A DNA stretch of 64,000 nucleotides from HK1 sp965220535 (GCA_965220535.1 OZ244833.1:744001-808000); one strand, 5' to 3'; positions 16,864-26,115 are shown, counted from the stretch's first letter. Translations and numbers: made by a program. The notes: generated by a model from the sequence alone, not told the origin.

Positions 16864-18912
16864 ATGAGGAGGTTCGAAAAGAAAAATGAAGCGATCCGTC
16901 AGGGAATCGAAGCGGTGAGCGAACCTGCGCAGAGTCGACAAACGCGATCGATCCCCGCGCTCTTTCGCCGTAACGCCGCGAAGTTCGGCAACGCTCCCGC
17001 CTATCGAGAGAAGGAGTTCGGGATCTGGCAGTGCTGGACTTGGGCGCAAGCGTCGGCGCAAGTCGAAACACTGGCCTTGGGGTTGATCGATCTCGGTCTA
17101 AAGGAGGGCGATTTCGTCTCGATCGTCGGCCGCAATCGACCGGATCTCTATATGTCGATGGTGGCGGTGCAAATGACCGGAGCGGTGCCGGTACCGCTCT
17201 ACCAAGATGCGGTCGCCGAGGAGATGGCTTGGACCTTGGATCATTGCGGGGCCCGTTTCGTGATCGCCGGGGATCAGGAGCAGGTCGACAAGGTACTGGA
17301 AATTCAAGGCGATGCGGCGACGCTCGAGTCCGTGATCTATCTCGACCCCCGCGGCCTGCGCAACTACGATCACTCCCGGCTGCATTCATACCGATCGCTG
17401 CTCGAACGCGGCGAGAAGGCGGGATCGGCGCAAAAAGAAGTGCTCGAGCGGCGGGAATCGGCGCTCGACTCGGATAATACCTGCGTGATCTTATATACCT
17501 CCGGCACCACCGGTCGCCCCAAAGGGGCCGTGCTGAGCCACGGGAATATCATCTCCGCTTCGCGCATCTCCGCGGAATTCGACAGACTCGAGCAAAAGGA
17601 CAACGTTCTCGCCTATATGCCGATGGCTTGGGTCGGAGACTTCATCTTCTCGATAGGCCAAGCGTCCTGGACCGGTTTTTGCGTCAATTGCCCCGAGAGC
17701 GCGGATACCATGGCGACCGACTTGCGCGAGATCGGTCCGAGCTATTTCTTCGCTCCTCCTCGGGTTTTGGAACACCGCTTGACCGATGTGATGATCCGCA
17801 TGGAGGACGCAGGTCGGATCAAACGCGGCCTCTTCGAATATTTCATGGCGCATGCCCGTCGGGTCGGAAGTTCGGTGCTGGATCGCCGGCCCGTCTCCGC
17901 ATTCGATCGAATCAAATATGCACTCGGAGAGATTTTGATCTACGGCCCGCTCAAAAACACCCTCGGTTTCAGTCGGGTGCGAGTCGGCTACACCGCCGGC
18001 GAGGCGATCGGCCCTGATATCTTCGATTTCTACCGTTCGCTGGGTATCAACTTGAAGCAACTTTACGGACAAACCGAGGCCTCGGTCTTCATCACCTACC
18101 AGCCCGACAACGAGGTCCGCTCCGATACGGTGGGCATCGCAGCCCCCGAGGTCGAACTGCGAGTGGACGACAAGGGCGAGGTCTTCTATCGCTGCCCCGG
18201 GGTATTCAAAGAGTACTATCGCGACCCGGAAAATACCCGCGCCACCAAGGATGCCGACGGCTGGGTCGCGACCGGAGACGCCGGTTTTTTCGAAAAGAAA
18301 AGCGGTCATCTGCGGATCATCGACCGGGCGAAAGACGTCGGGAAATTGGCCGACGGACAGATGTTCGCCCCCAAATACGTCGAGAACAAACTGAAGTTCT
18401 ACCCCTCCATCCTCGAGGCGGTGCTCTTCGGGCTTGATCGTGATTATTGCGTCGCGTTCATCAATATCGATCTCACCGCCGTGGGCAGCTGGGCCGAGCG
18501 CAGCAATATCGCCTACTCCAGTTACCAGGAGTTGGCAGGGCATCCACAGGTCTTGGGTCGTATCCAATCCCATATCGAAGAGGTCAACGCGGCGCTGGCG
18601 CGAGACGAAATGCTCGCCGGTTGTCAGATCCGTCGCTTCTTGGTGTTGCACAAGGAACTCGATGCCGACGATGGCGAGCTGACCCGCACCCGCAAGGTTC
18701 GCCGCCGGGTGATCGGCGAGAAATATCACGATTTGATCGAGGCCCTCTACGGCGAGTCGGATCGCGTCTCGACCGAAACCGAAGTCACCTACGAGGACGG
18801 GCGCAAGGGATCGATCGCAGCGGATTTGGAACTGCGAAGGGTCGATGTTGTCCCGATAGAATCCCCGAAGCCTGCGAGCGGATCGCCTAAGGCCGAGGAA
18901 AGCGCACGATGA
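16864..18912 (+). CDS. Long-chain acyl-CoA synthetase (AMP-forming)
   Basis: A 682-residue adenylate-forming ligase of the long-chain acyl-CoA synthetase group. The P-loop is ILYTSGTTGRPKGAVLSH. LYGQTEASVFITYQ is the A5 motif, and DGWVATGDAGFFEKKSGHL the A7/hinge region. Ligases of this kind often sit inside Liv-type transporter operons, as here: the stop overlaps the livG start by ATGA. The exact start is unsure. A GTG at 16914 is in frame, and a strong AGGAGG at 16866 instead precedes a short out-of-frame ORF (see findings). Substrate not determinable. Confidence 0.88.
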   Translation: MRRFEKKNEAIRQGIEAVSEPAQSRQTRSIPALFRRNAAKFGNAPAYREKEFGIWQCWTWAQASAQVETLALGLIDLGLKEGDFVSIVGRNRPDLYMSMVAVQMTGAVPVPLYQDAVAEEMAWTLDHCGARFVIAGDQEQVDKVLEIQGDAATLESVIYLDPRGLRNYDHSRLHSYRSLLERGEKAGSAQKEVLERRESALDSDNTCVILYTSGTTGRPKGAVLSHGNIISASRISAEFDRLEQKDNVLAYMPMAWVGDFIFSIGQASWTGFCVNCPESADTMATDLREIGPSYFFAPPRVLEHRLTDVMIRMEDAGRIKRGLFEYFMAHARRVGSSVLDRRPVSAFDRIKYALGEILIYGPLKNTLGFSRVRVGYTAGEAIGPDIFDFYRSLGINLKQLYGQTEASVFITYQPDNEVRSDTVGIAAPEVELRVDDKGEVFYRCPGVFKEYYRDPENTRATKDADGWVATGDAGFFEKKSGHLRIIDRAKDVGKLADGQMFAPKYVENKLKFYPSILEAVLFGLDRDYCVAFINIDLTAVGSWAERSNIAYSSYQELAGHPQVLGRIQSHIEEVNAALARDEMLAGCQIRRFLVLHKELDADDGELTRTRKVRRRVIGEKYHDLIEALYGESDRVSTETEVTYEDGRKGSIAADLELRRVDVVPIESPKPASGSPKAEESAR

Positions 18913-19742
18913 ACCATGCCGCAAGGGACGACGCCGAGCCGACCGCCGAAGCCTCCCCCGCCGGCAATGCCGGCGAGGCAATCCTGGAATTGCGCGATAT
19001 CAGCCTGAGTTTCGGCGGCGTGGCCGCCATCCAAGACGTCGGTTTCGATATCCTCGAGGGCGAGATCCGGGCCATCATCGGTCCGAACGGGGCCGGCAAA
19101 TCCTCGATTCTCAACGTAATATCGGGCTTTTACGTGCCCCAACAGGGCGATATCGTTTATCGAGGAACCCTGCGTCCCTCGCTCAAGCCTTATCAGGTGG
19201 CACGCCAAGGGATCGCCCGTACCTTCCAAAGCATCGCCCTCTTCGAGGGCATGAGCGTGCTCGACAATGTGATGACCGGGCGCCTCAACCAGATGAACGC
19301 CGGTCTGCTCTCGCAAGCGCTATGGCGTGGACGAGCCGAACGCGAGGAGGTCGAGAATCGTATGATCTGCGAGCGGATCATCGACCTCCTTGAAATCCAG
19401 CATATCCGCAAGACCCGGGTGGCACAGCTCCCTTACGGCCTCAAGAAGCGGGTCGAACTGGCAAGAGCCTTGGCATCGGAACCCGATCTGCTGCTGCTCG
19501 ACGAGCCGATGGCGGGCATGAGCGTCGAGGAAAAAGAGGATATGTGCCGCTTCATCCTCTACGTCAACGACGAAATCGGGACGACCATCGCTCTGATCGA
19601 ACACGATATGGGCGTGGTCATGGACTTGAGCGATCGAGTGGTCGTAATGGATTACGGGCGCAAGATCGGCGATGGCTCCCCCGACGAGATCCGGGATAAC
19701 CAAGCGGTGATCGATGCCTACCTCGGGGTGGTCCATGACTGA
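18909..19742 (+). CDS. livG: Liv-type ABC transporter ATP-binding protein LivG
   Basis: A 277-residue ABC ATPase with Walker A GPNGAGKSS, signature LPYGLKKRVELARALA and Walker B LLLLDEPMAGM. The C-terminal extension typical of LivG follows the H-loop helix (IEHDMGVVMDLSDRV). The N-terminal 25 residues are an Ala/Pro-rich addition. It is coupled by ATGA to the upstream acyl-CoA synthetase. It pairs with LivF at 23838 to energise import of the substrate bound by the periplasmic protein at 22100. Confidence 0.93.
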   Translation: MNHAARDDAEPTAEASPAGNAGEAILELRDISLSFGGVAAIQDVGFDILEGEIRAIIGPNGAGKSSILNVISGFYVPQQGDIVYRGTLRPSLKPYQVARQGIARTFQSIALFEGMSVLDNVMTGRLNQMNAGLLSQALWRGRAEREEVENRMICERIIDLLEIQHIRKTRVAQLPYGLKKRVELARALASEPDLLLLDEPMAGMSVEEKEDMCRFILYVNDEIGTTIALIEHDMGVVMDLSDRVVVMDYGRKIGDGSPDEIRDNQAVIDAYLGVVHD

Positions 19743-19807
19743 CAAAGCGATCCCCCCTCTCGCCCGAACCCCCGTCGCCCCTCGGCCCCGTCGCCGAGAG
19801 CGAGGAG

Positions 19808-20800
19808 ATGCATCGCGTGGATAACCTGATCTTCGCCTCCGAGGTATTCGTCAACGGACTGATGGCCGGGGTGCTTTATTCCCTGGTCGCGATCGGCTTC
19901 GTCCTGATCTACAAGGCCTCCGGTATTTTCAACTACGCCCAAGGGGTGATGGCGCTGTTCAGCGCGCTGACCCTCGTCGGCCTGATGAACGGCCAAATCC
20001 CCTTCGGACATCTGATCAACGCGATCTTCGGCAGCCAAGTGCATCATTTCGGATGGCACCTCCCGGCCATCGTCGCCATCGTCCTCACCATGGCGGTCAT
20101 GGTGGCTTTGGCGTGGATCGTGCAGCGAGTCATCTTCCGACACCTGGTCAACCAAGAGCCGATCATCTTGTTCATGGCCACGATCGGCCTCGCCTATTTC
20201 ATGGAAGGGCTGGGGGATATGATGTGGGGGGCGGATATCAAGAAACTCGATATCGGCCTGCCGCAGGGAATGAATGCCGGGATCGATTCCTTCACCTACG
20301 ATCTCTTCGGCTACGGATTCTTCATCGACAACCTCGATATCGTGGCCACCTTCATCGCCGCCGCCCTCGTGATCGTCCTCGTCGCTTTCTCGCACTACAC
20401 CAAGCAAGGAAGAGCCATGCGCGCGGTGGCCGACGATCATCAAGCGGCCTTGTCGGTCGGGGTGTCGCTCGACTTCATCTGGGTGCTGGTGTGGTCGGTG
20501 GCGGGCTTCGTGGCCTTGGTGGCGGGAATCATCTGGGGCACCAAATCCGGAGTGCAATTCTCGCTCTCGCTGATCGCGCTCAAAGCCCTGCCGGTATTGA
20601 TGCTCGGCGGCTTCACCTCGATCCCCGGGGCCATCGTCGGCGGCCTGATTATCGGTATCGGGGAGAAACTCTTCGAATTCGCGATCGGTCCGATCATCGG
20701 CGGAGCCACCGAAAACTGGTTCGCTTATGTACTGGCGCTGCTCTTTCTCGTTTTCAGACCCCAAGGACTTTTCGGCGAACGCATCATCGAGAGGGTCTGA
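19808..20800 (+). CDS. livH: Liv-type ABC transporter permease LivH
   Basis: A 330-residue inner-membrane permease of the LivH family, with about eight hydrophobic helices. GVLYSLVAIGFVLIYKASG near the N terminus and HYTKQGRAMRAVADDHQAA, the cytoplasmic coupling segment, are diagnostic. The ATG at 19808 directly abuts GAGGAG, which leaves no spacing. The in-frame GTG at 19817 is 9 nt from that site and may be the true start. Confidence 0.93.
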   Translation: MHRVDNLIFASEVFVNGLMAGVLYSLVAIGFVLIYKASGIFNYAQGVMALFSALTLVGLMNGQIPFGHLINAIFGSQVHHFGWHLPAIVAIVLTMAVMVALAWIVQRVIFRHLVNQEPIILFMATIGLAYFMEGLGDMMWGADIKKLDIGLPQGMNAGIDSFTYDLFGYGFFIDNLDIVATFIAAALVIVLVAFSHYTKQGRAMRAVADDHQAALSVGVSLDFIWVLVWSVAGFVALVAGIIWGTKSGVQFSLSLIALKALPVLMLGGFTSIPGAIVGGLIIGIGEKLFEFAIGPIIGGATENWFAYVLALLFLVFRPQGLFGERIIERV

Positions 20801-20805
20801 ACGTG

Positions 20806-20892
20806 ATGGCTGCGACAATGGATACGACAATGGCTGCGACGATAGTTGCGACAAGAGCGCTCGCTCCGAGAAGCGTCGGGCACGGGAGCTGA
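20806..20892 (+). CDS. Possible 28-residue peptide between livH and livM
   Basis: A short frame with ATG at 20806, preceded by GAGAGGG, encodes a Thr/Ala/Met-rich peptide (MAATMDTTMAATIVATRALA and eight more residues). The DNA is internally repetitive (ATGGCTGCGACAATGGATACG-like steps). It fills most of the gap between livH and livM. It may be a real small protein, a translational coupler or chance. Confidence 0.35.
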   Translation: MAATMDTTMAATIVATRALAPRSVGHGS

Positions 20893-20898
20893 AAAAAG

Positions 20899-21975
20899 AT
20901 GTTCTATCGCGAAACGGGCGATCTCAAGACCTCGTATACCGATGACGGGCAAACATTCCCGATCCGTCTCGATCGAGGGCTCTACTATGTGGCGTTGTTC
21001 GTGGCTTGGGCGGTGGTGCCCTTCCTCGTCAACGACTATTGGGCCAATGCGGTTTTATTGCCTTTCCTGATCTACGCGATCGCCGCCATCGGGCTCAATA
21101 TCCTCGTCGGCTATTGCGGCCAGGTATCGCTCGGCACCGGCGGATTCATGGCGGTGGGAGCGTACGCCATCTACAAACTGATGACCGCCATGCCCGAGGT
21201 CAATGTGCTCGTCCACGTAGTCTTGGCCGGCGGCATCACCGCTTTGGTCGGGGTGCTCTTCGGCCTCCCCTCGCTGCGCATCAAGGGCTTTTATCTGGCC
21301 GTCGCCACCTTGGCGGCTCAGTTCTTCTTGGTGTGGCTTTTCAACCGCGTCCCTTGGTTCTACAACTATTCCGCTTCGGGGCAGATTTCCGCCCCCGAGC
21401 GCACGCTCTTCGGGGTTGTGGTCACCGGCGCGAACTCGCAAACCTGGGCCACCTACCTCGTTTGCCTTTTCTTCGTGACCTTGGCGGCGCTGGTCGCCCG
21501 CAACCTCACCCGCGGAGCGGTCGGCCGCCGATGGATGGCGATCCGCGACATGGATATCGCCGCCGAGATCATCGGAGTCAATCCGCTCACCGCCAAACTG
21601 GGCGCTTTCGCCGTCAGCTCCTTTTTCATCGGCGTATCGGGAGCTCTCTTCTTCGCGGTCTATTTGGGGGCGGTCGAAGTCGGCGAGGTATTCGGGATCA
21701 ACAAATCCTTTCTCGTGCTCTTCATGATCATCATCGGCGGTTTGGGATCGATCCTCGGCAGCTTCGCCGGGGCCGCCTTCTTGGTGCTGCTGCCGGTGCT
21801 GCTCAAGAACGTGCTGGTCGGAGGGCTCGATTGGCCCACGGATCTCGCAGCCCACCTCGAGTTCATGATCGTCGGAGCGCTGATCGTCATCTTCCTCGTC
21901 GCCGAGCCGCACGGAATTGCGCAGCTGTGGCGATTGGCAAAGGAAAAACTTCGACTATGGCCCTTCCCGCACTAG
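20899..21975 (+). CDS. livM: Liv-type ABC transporter permease LivM
   Basis: A 358-residue permease, the heterodimer partner of LivH. An N-terminal cytoplasmic stretch of about 30 residues precedes the first helix. GYCGQVSLGTGGFMAVGAY and GRRWMAIRDMDIAAEIIGVN are the family hallmarks (the second is the coupling loop). The C terminus has IIIGGLGSILGSFAGAAFL. GGGAG stands 10 nt before the ATG. Membrane position: inner membrane. Confidence 0.93.
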   Translation: MFYRETGDLKTSYTDDGQTFPIRLDRGLYYVALFVAWAVVPFLVNDYWANAVLLPFLIYAIAAIGLNILVGYCGQVSLGTGGFMAVGAYAIYKLMTAMPEVNVLVHVVLAGGITALVGVLFGLPSLRIKGFYLAVATLAAQFFLVWLFNRVPWFYNYSASGQISAPERTLFGVVVTGANSQTWATYLVCLFFVTLAALVARNLTRGAVGRRWMAIRDMDIAAEIIGVNPLTAKLGAFAVSSFFIGVSGALFFAVYLGAVEVGEVFGINKSFLVLFMIIIGGLGSILGSFAGAAFLVLLPVLLKNVLVGGLDWPTDLAAHLEFMIVGALIVIFLVAEPHGIAQLWRLAKEKLRLWPFPH

Positions 21976-22099
21976 ATCGACCGCGGGATCGGCCGTGGTC
22001 TTTTCGCTCGTCGACGAAAGCGTCAGCGGCGGCCGTAAAACCCGACTTTGTCCCGTTCTTGTCAGCACTATCCAATCGACAACCGGAGGTTTCGAAGCA

Positions 22100-23386
22100 A
22101 TGAAAAAAACACTGTTTGGCACCCTCATCGTCGCTGCCTTGACATCGGCGACCCCGGCGATGGCCGAGTTGGTATTCCCCTCGATGAGCTACCGTACCGG
22201 ACCCTACGCCGCCAACGGAGTCGCCATCGCGGACGGCTATGCCGACTACTTCACTTTGCTCAACGAGCGAGACGGCGGTATCGGCGGCGAAAAGGTCGAA
22301 GTCATCGAATGCGAGACCGCCTACAACACCGAAAAAGGCGTCGAATGCTACGAGTCGACCAAAGGAACCGGGGCGCTGGTCTACCAGCCCTTTTCCACCG
22401 GAATGACCTATCAGCTGATCCCCAAGGTCACCGCGGACGGCATTCCCTTGCATACGATGGGCTACGGACGCACCTCGGCCAAGAACGGCAAGGTCTTTCG
22501 CTATACCTTCAACTATCCCGCCAACTATTGGGACGGCGCTTCGGTCGCGATCAAGCATCTGCTGGAGATCAACTCCGGCGACATCAAGGGCAAGACCGTC
22601 GCCCTCGTCTATCACAATTCCGCCTACGGCAAAGAGCCGATCCGGACCTTGGAAGAACTGAAGAAAAAACACGGCTACGAGCTGCTGCTGCTGCCGGTGG
22701 ACCATCCGGGGCAAGAGCAAAAATCGCAATGGCTGCAGATCCGGCGGGAGCGCCCCGACTATGTGCTGATGTGGGGCTGGGGGATCATGAACCAAGTCGC
22801 CATCCAAGAGGCGGTCAATATCCGCTACCCGATGGAGAACTTCATCGGCATCTGGTGGTCCGGTTCGGAGAACGACGTGCTCCCCGCGGGCGAGAGAGCC
22901 AACGGCTACAAGTCTTTGACTTTCCACAATATCGGCGACGATTACCCGCTCTACGACGATATCCGCAAATATGTGACGGAGGCGGGCAAGGCGGCGGGAG
23001 ACGGCTCCCATGTCGGCACCGTGCTTTATAACCGCGGCCTCTACGCGGCGATGCTGGCGGCGGAAGCGGCGAAAACCGCCCAGAAAATCCACGGCACCGG
23101 CAAGATCACCCCGATGCAAATGCGAGACGGCATGGAAGCGTTGGAAATGACCGAGGACAAGATGGCGGCATTGGGACTGCCGAACTTCGGGCCGAGCTTC
23201 GATGTCAGCTGCGAGAACCACGGCGGCGACGGTTTCGCGGCGGTCGCGCAGTGGGATGCCGAGGCGAAGAAATGGAAACTGATCACGGAATACGTACAAG
23301 CGGATCAGGCCGTGGTCAATCCTCTGATCGACGAAGACTCCATGGCTTTCGCCGAGGAAAACGATATCACTCCCGGCTGCGGCTAA
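22100..23386 (+). CDS. Periplasmic substrate-binding protein of the Liv-type transporter
   Basis: A 428-residue precursor with a clear Sec signal peptide (MKKTLFGTLIVAALTSATPAMA, cleavage after AMA) and a type I periplasmic-binding fold. It belongs to the Leu/Ile/Val-binding-like group, but the pocket differs enough that the ligand cannot be named. The length (over 400) and the neighbouring CoA ligases point to acids such as aromatic or short-chain carboxylates rather than amino acids. GGAGG is 10 nt before the ATG. It lies between livM and livF. Confidence 0.9.
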   Translation: MKKTLFGTLIVAALTSATPAMAELVFPSMSYRTGPYAANGVAIADGYADYFTLLNERDGGIGGEKVEVIECETAYNTEKGVECYESTKGTGALVYQPFSTGMTYQLIPKVTADGIPLHTMGYGRTSAKNGKVFRYTFNYPANYWDGASVAIKHLLEINSGDIKGKTVALVYHNSAYGKEPIRTLEELKKKHGYELLLLPVDHPGQEQKSQWLQIRRERPDYVLMWGWGIMNQVAIQEAVNIRYPMENFIGIWWSGSENDVLPAGERANGYKSLTFHNIGDDYPLYDDIRKYVTEAGKAAGDGSHVGTVLYNRGLYAAMLAAEAAKTAQKIHGTGKITPMQMRDGMEALEMTEDKMAALGLPNFGPSFDVSCENHGGDGFAAVAQWDAEAKKWKLITEYVQADQAVVNPLIDEDSMAFAEENDITPGCG

Positions 23387-23423
23387 TCGCAGACGCGAGA
23401 TCTTTATCGCCTGCAAGGCTTGC

Positions 23424-23466
23424 AAAAAAACCCTACCCCGCCGCTTCGAAAGGGCGGGGATAGGGG
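23424..23466 (-). terminator. - strand intrinsic terminator between + strand genes
   Basis: On the - strand the stem CCCTATCCCCGCC pairs with GGCGGGGTAGGG (one bulge, loop of about 10 nt) and is followed directly by seven T residues (A-run at 23424-23430 on +). On the + strand no T-run follows. It lies 40 bp past the binding-protein stop, where no - strand gene is apparent. Confidence 0.65.
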
Positions 23467-23837
23467 AGTTCGATCCTCGATGGACTTAGCCGTCGACGGG
23501 GATGATCGATCCCGGGCCCCGAGGCGTCGAAGCGATTAAGGATGAAAGCGTCGAAAAAAGCCGAGGATGAGGAGAATCCAACCCTCATGCAATCCTCGAA
23601 GTACTCCCGAGGATCGATTCGGGCCTCGGGCCGATGACGAAATCGTGGCCGCAATGAGCCCTAAGGGGCGACACCGCGAAACCCCGCGGCGAAAAAACAC
23701 GACGGGCGAAGAAGCGAGGGATCGCCCCCGGGCAGGCGGACCGAGATCCGGGCCGATCGCCCGATCATCGAGATGACCGGGGTTTCGACGAGAAAAGCGA
23801 ACGATCGCATGGTTCGAGGCCGCGCAAGGAGAGAATC
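23467..23837. other. Gap between the binding-protein gene and livF
   Basis: About 370 bp without a supported gene. It ends with AAGGAGA, the ribosome binding site of livF. A - strand transcript that ends at the terminator on its left could start here, but I see no clear promoter. Confidence 0.5.
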
Positions 23838-24677
23838 GTGATCCCGCAAACGAATGCCCGAACGAAGGCGGCCGAAGAGGTCGTTCTCGATATCAACAAT
23901 ATCGAGGTGATCTACAACCATGTGATCTTGGTGCTCAAGGGCGTTTCCCTCCAAGTCCCCGAATGCGGTATCACCGCCCTTTTGGGGGGTAACGGCGCCG
24001 GCAAGACCACGACCTTGAAGGCGATCTCGAATCTGCTGCGGTCGGAGCGCGGGGAAGTCACCAAAGGCTCGATCCTTTACAAAGGAGATCGAATCGAGGA
24101 GCTCGATCCCTCGACCTTGGTCAAGCGCGGGGTCGTGCAAGTGATGGAAGGACGCCATTGTTTCGAGCATCTGACCATCGAGGAGAATCTTCTGACCGGG
24201 GCCTATACCCGGCAAGACGGAAAAGAGGCGATCGCGACCGATCTCGAGATGGTCTATCGCTATTTTCCCCGGCTCAAGGAGCGCCGACGCTCGCAAGCGG
24301 GCTATACCTCGGGGGGCGAGCAGCAAATGTGCGCGATCGGACGGGCGCTGATGAGTCGACCGGAAACGGTTTTGCTCGACGAGCCCTCGATGGGGCTCGC
24401 TCCGCAGTTGGTGGAGCAGATATTCGAGATCGTCAAATCCATCAACGAGAACGAATCCGTCACCTTTCTTTTGGCGGAACAAAATACCAATATGGCTCTG
24501 CGCTTCGCCCATTACGGCTATATCCTCGAATCGGGACGGGTGGTGATGGACGGCCCGGCGGCGCAGCTGCGGGAAAACCCGGACGTCAAGGAGTTCTACT
24601 TGGGGATGTCGGAAAAGGGACGCAAATCCTTCCGCGATGTCCGCAGCTATCGTCGTCGCAAACGCTGGCTGTCATGA
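23838..24677 (+). CDS. livF: Liv-type ABC transporter ATP-binding protein LivF
   Basis: A 279-residue ABC ATPase with Walker A GGNGAGKTT, signature TSGGEQQMCAIGRALM and Walker B VLLDEPSMGLAPQ, the LivF form of each. The C terminus extends beyond the usual LivF end with a basic tail (RSYRRRKRW). The GTG start at 23838 is preceded by AAGGAGA. It is the second ATPase of the importer. About 450 bp separate it from the binding-protein gene, so it may have its own promoter. Confidence 0.93.
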   Translation: MIPQTNARTKAAEEVVLDINNIEVIYNHVILVLKGVSLQVPECGITALLGGNGAGKTTTLKAISNLLRSERGEVTKGSILYKGDRIEELDPSTLVKRGVVQVMEGRHCFEHLTIEENLLTGAYTRQDGKEAIATDLEMVYRYFPRLKERRRSQAGYTSGGEQQMCAIGRALMSRPETVLLDEPSMGLAPQLVEQIFEIVKSINENESVTFLLAEQNTNMALRFAHYGYILESGRVVMDGPAAQLRENPDVKEFYLGMSEKGRKSFRDVRSYRRRKRWLS

Positions 24678-24725
24678 AAAAACCGCGGTCTTTTATCCCC
24701 CGCCCTCGCTTCGCTCGCAGCCTCC

Positions 24726-24815
24726 TTGCCTCTTCGCCCATTGCCTCTTCGCCCATTGCCTCTTCGCCCATCGACTCTTCATCCCTCGCCTCTTCGCCCA
24801 CCGACTCTTCATGGA
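24726..24815 (+). repeat. Six 15-bp tandem units upstream of the PaaK-like gene
   Basis: TTGCCTCTTCGCCCA occurs three times in perfect tandem (24726-24770). Three diverged 15-bp units follow (24771-24815), in which TCGACTCTTCATCCC-like and TCGCCTCTTCGCCCA-like forms alternate. The block ends 9 bp before the start codon of the next gene. Confidence 0.85.
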
Positions 24816-24824
24816 TTCCTTTCG

Positions 24825-26072
24825 ATGAGATCCGAATACTTCGATTCCCTTGAAACCCGCTCGGCCGAAGAACGCGAGGCAAGCCTCTTTTCCGCTTTGC
24901 GGGAATATTTGCCGCAAGCGATGCAGGCCCCGGCCATCGCTCGAAGATTCGACGGAATCGACACGCAAGCGATCCATGACCGCAACGACCTCGCCCGCCT
25001 GCCGCTGATCCGAAAATCCGATTTGAGCGAGATGCAGGCGAAACACCCGCCCTTCGGGGATCTCGCCCCCTTGCCCATCGGCGAATATGCGAGCGTCTTC
25101 GCTTCCCCGGGACCGATCTTCGAACCCGCGCCCCATTGCCCCGATCCCTTTCGTACCGCGCGGGCGCTCTTTGCCGCCGGTATCCGCAAAGGGGAGTTGA
25201 TCCACAACGCTTTTTCCTACCATTTCACTCCGGCGGGGGCGATGCTCGAAAGCGGCGCCCACGCTTTGGGCTGTGCGGTTTTCCCCGCCGGTCCCGGACA
25301 AAGCGAACTCCAAGTGCAAACGATCGCCCGGCTGCGGCCGAGCGCCTTTACCGGCACCCCCTCCTTCCTTCTCATCCTCCTCGAAAAAGCGGCGAAGACC
25401 GGCGAAGACGCAAGCTCGATCAAACACGCCTTGGTTTCGGGCGAGGCCTTGCCCGCGAGTCTGCGGGCCGCCATCGCCGAGCATGGGGTGGCCGTAGCGC
25501 AGTGTTATGCGACCGCCGATGTCGGGCTCGTCGCTTACGAAGCGCCAAGCGCCGAGGAAACTCCGACAGGGATGATCCTCGACGAAAACATCATCGTCGA
25601 GATCGTCCGGCCCGGTACCGGCGATCCCTTGCCCGAGGGCGAAGTCGGCGAGGTGGTGGTCACCGCTCTCGGCTCGACATGGCCGCTGGTGCGCTTGGCC
25701 ACCGGGGATCTCTCCGCCGTGCTCCCGGGGACAAGCCCCTGCGGGCGAACCAATACCCGCATCCGAGGCTGGATGGGACGGGCGGATCAGACCACCAAGG
25801 TCAAAGGGATGTTCGTCCACCCCTCTCAGATCGCCGCCGTCGTCGCGCGACACCGGGAAATTCTCAAAGCCCGGCTCGTGGTTAGCCGCAACGGGCATCT
25901 CGATACCATGACCCTCCACTACGAAAGCGAGCATCGAGACGGGGGGCTGGACGAGGCCATCGCCGGCTCCTTGCGGGATATCTGCAAGCTGCGCGGCGAG
26001 ACGGCCGCGCAAGAGCCGGGCTCGCTCCCCAACGACGGCAAGGTGATCGAGGATGCCCGCACCGACGAATGA
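24825..26072 (+). CDS. Phenylacetate-CoA ligase (PaaK)-family protein
   Basis: A 415-residue adenylate-forming enzyme of the PaaK group, which makes aryl-CoA thioesters from acid, ATP and CoA. LPLIRKSDLSEMQAK is the family N-terminal motif, SAFTGTPSFLLILLEKA the central region, and TTKVKGMFVHPSQIAAVVA the C-terminal hinge. The usual Ser/Thr/Gly-rich P-loop is replaced by VFASPGPIFEPAP, so nucleotide binding may be altered. The start at 24825 gives a normal N terminus but has no clear ribosome site. Upstream in-frame codons lie in the tandem repeat. Confidence 0.83.
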   Translation: MRSEYFDSLETRSAEEREASLFSALREYLPQAMQAPAIARRFDGIDTQAIHDRNDLARLPLIRKSDLSEMQAKHPPFGDLAPLPIGEYASVFASPGPIFEPAPHCPDPFRTARALFAAGIRKGELIHNAFSYHFTPAGAMLESGAHALGCAVFPAGPGQSELQVQTIARLRPSAFTGTPSFLLILLEKAAKTGEDASSIKHALVSGEALPASLRAAIAEHGVAVAQCYATADVGLVAYEAPSAEETPTGMILDENIIVEIVRPGTGDPLPEGEVGEVVVTALGSTWPLVRLATGDLSAVLPGTSPCGRTNTRIRGWMGRADQTTKVKGMFVHPSQIAAVVARHREILKARLVVSRNGHLDTMTLHYESEHRDGGLDEAIAGSLRDICKLRGETAAQEPGSLPNDGKVIEDARTDE

Positions 26073-26115
26073 ACGCGCTTGCGCCATGCCGCCAAGCGAC
26101 GAGGAAAAAAATCCG

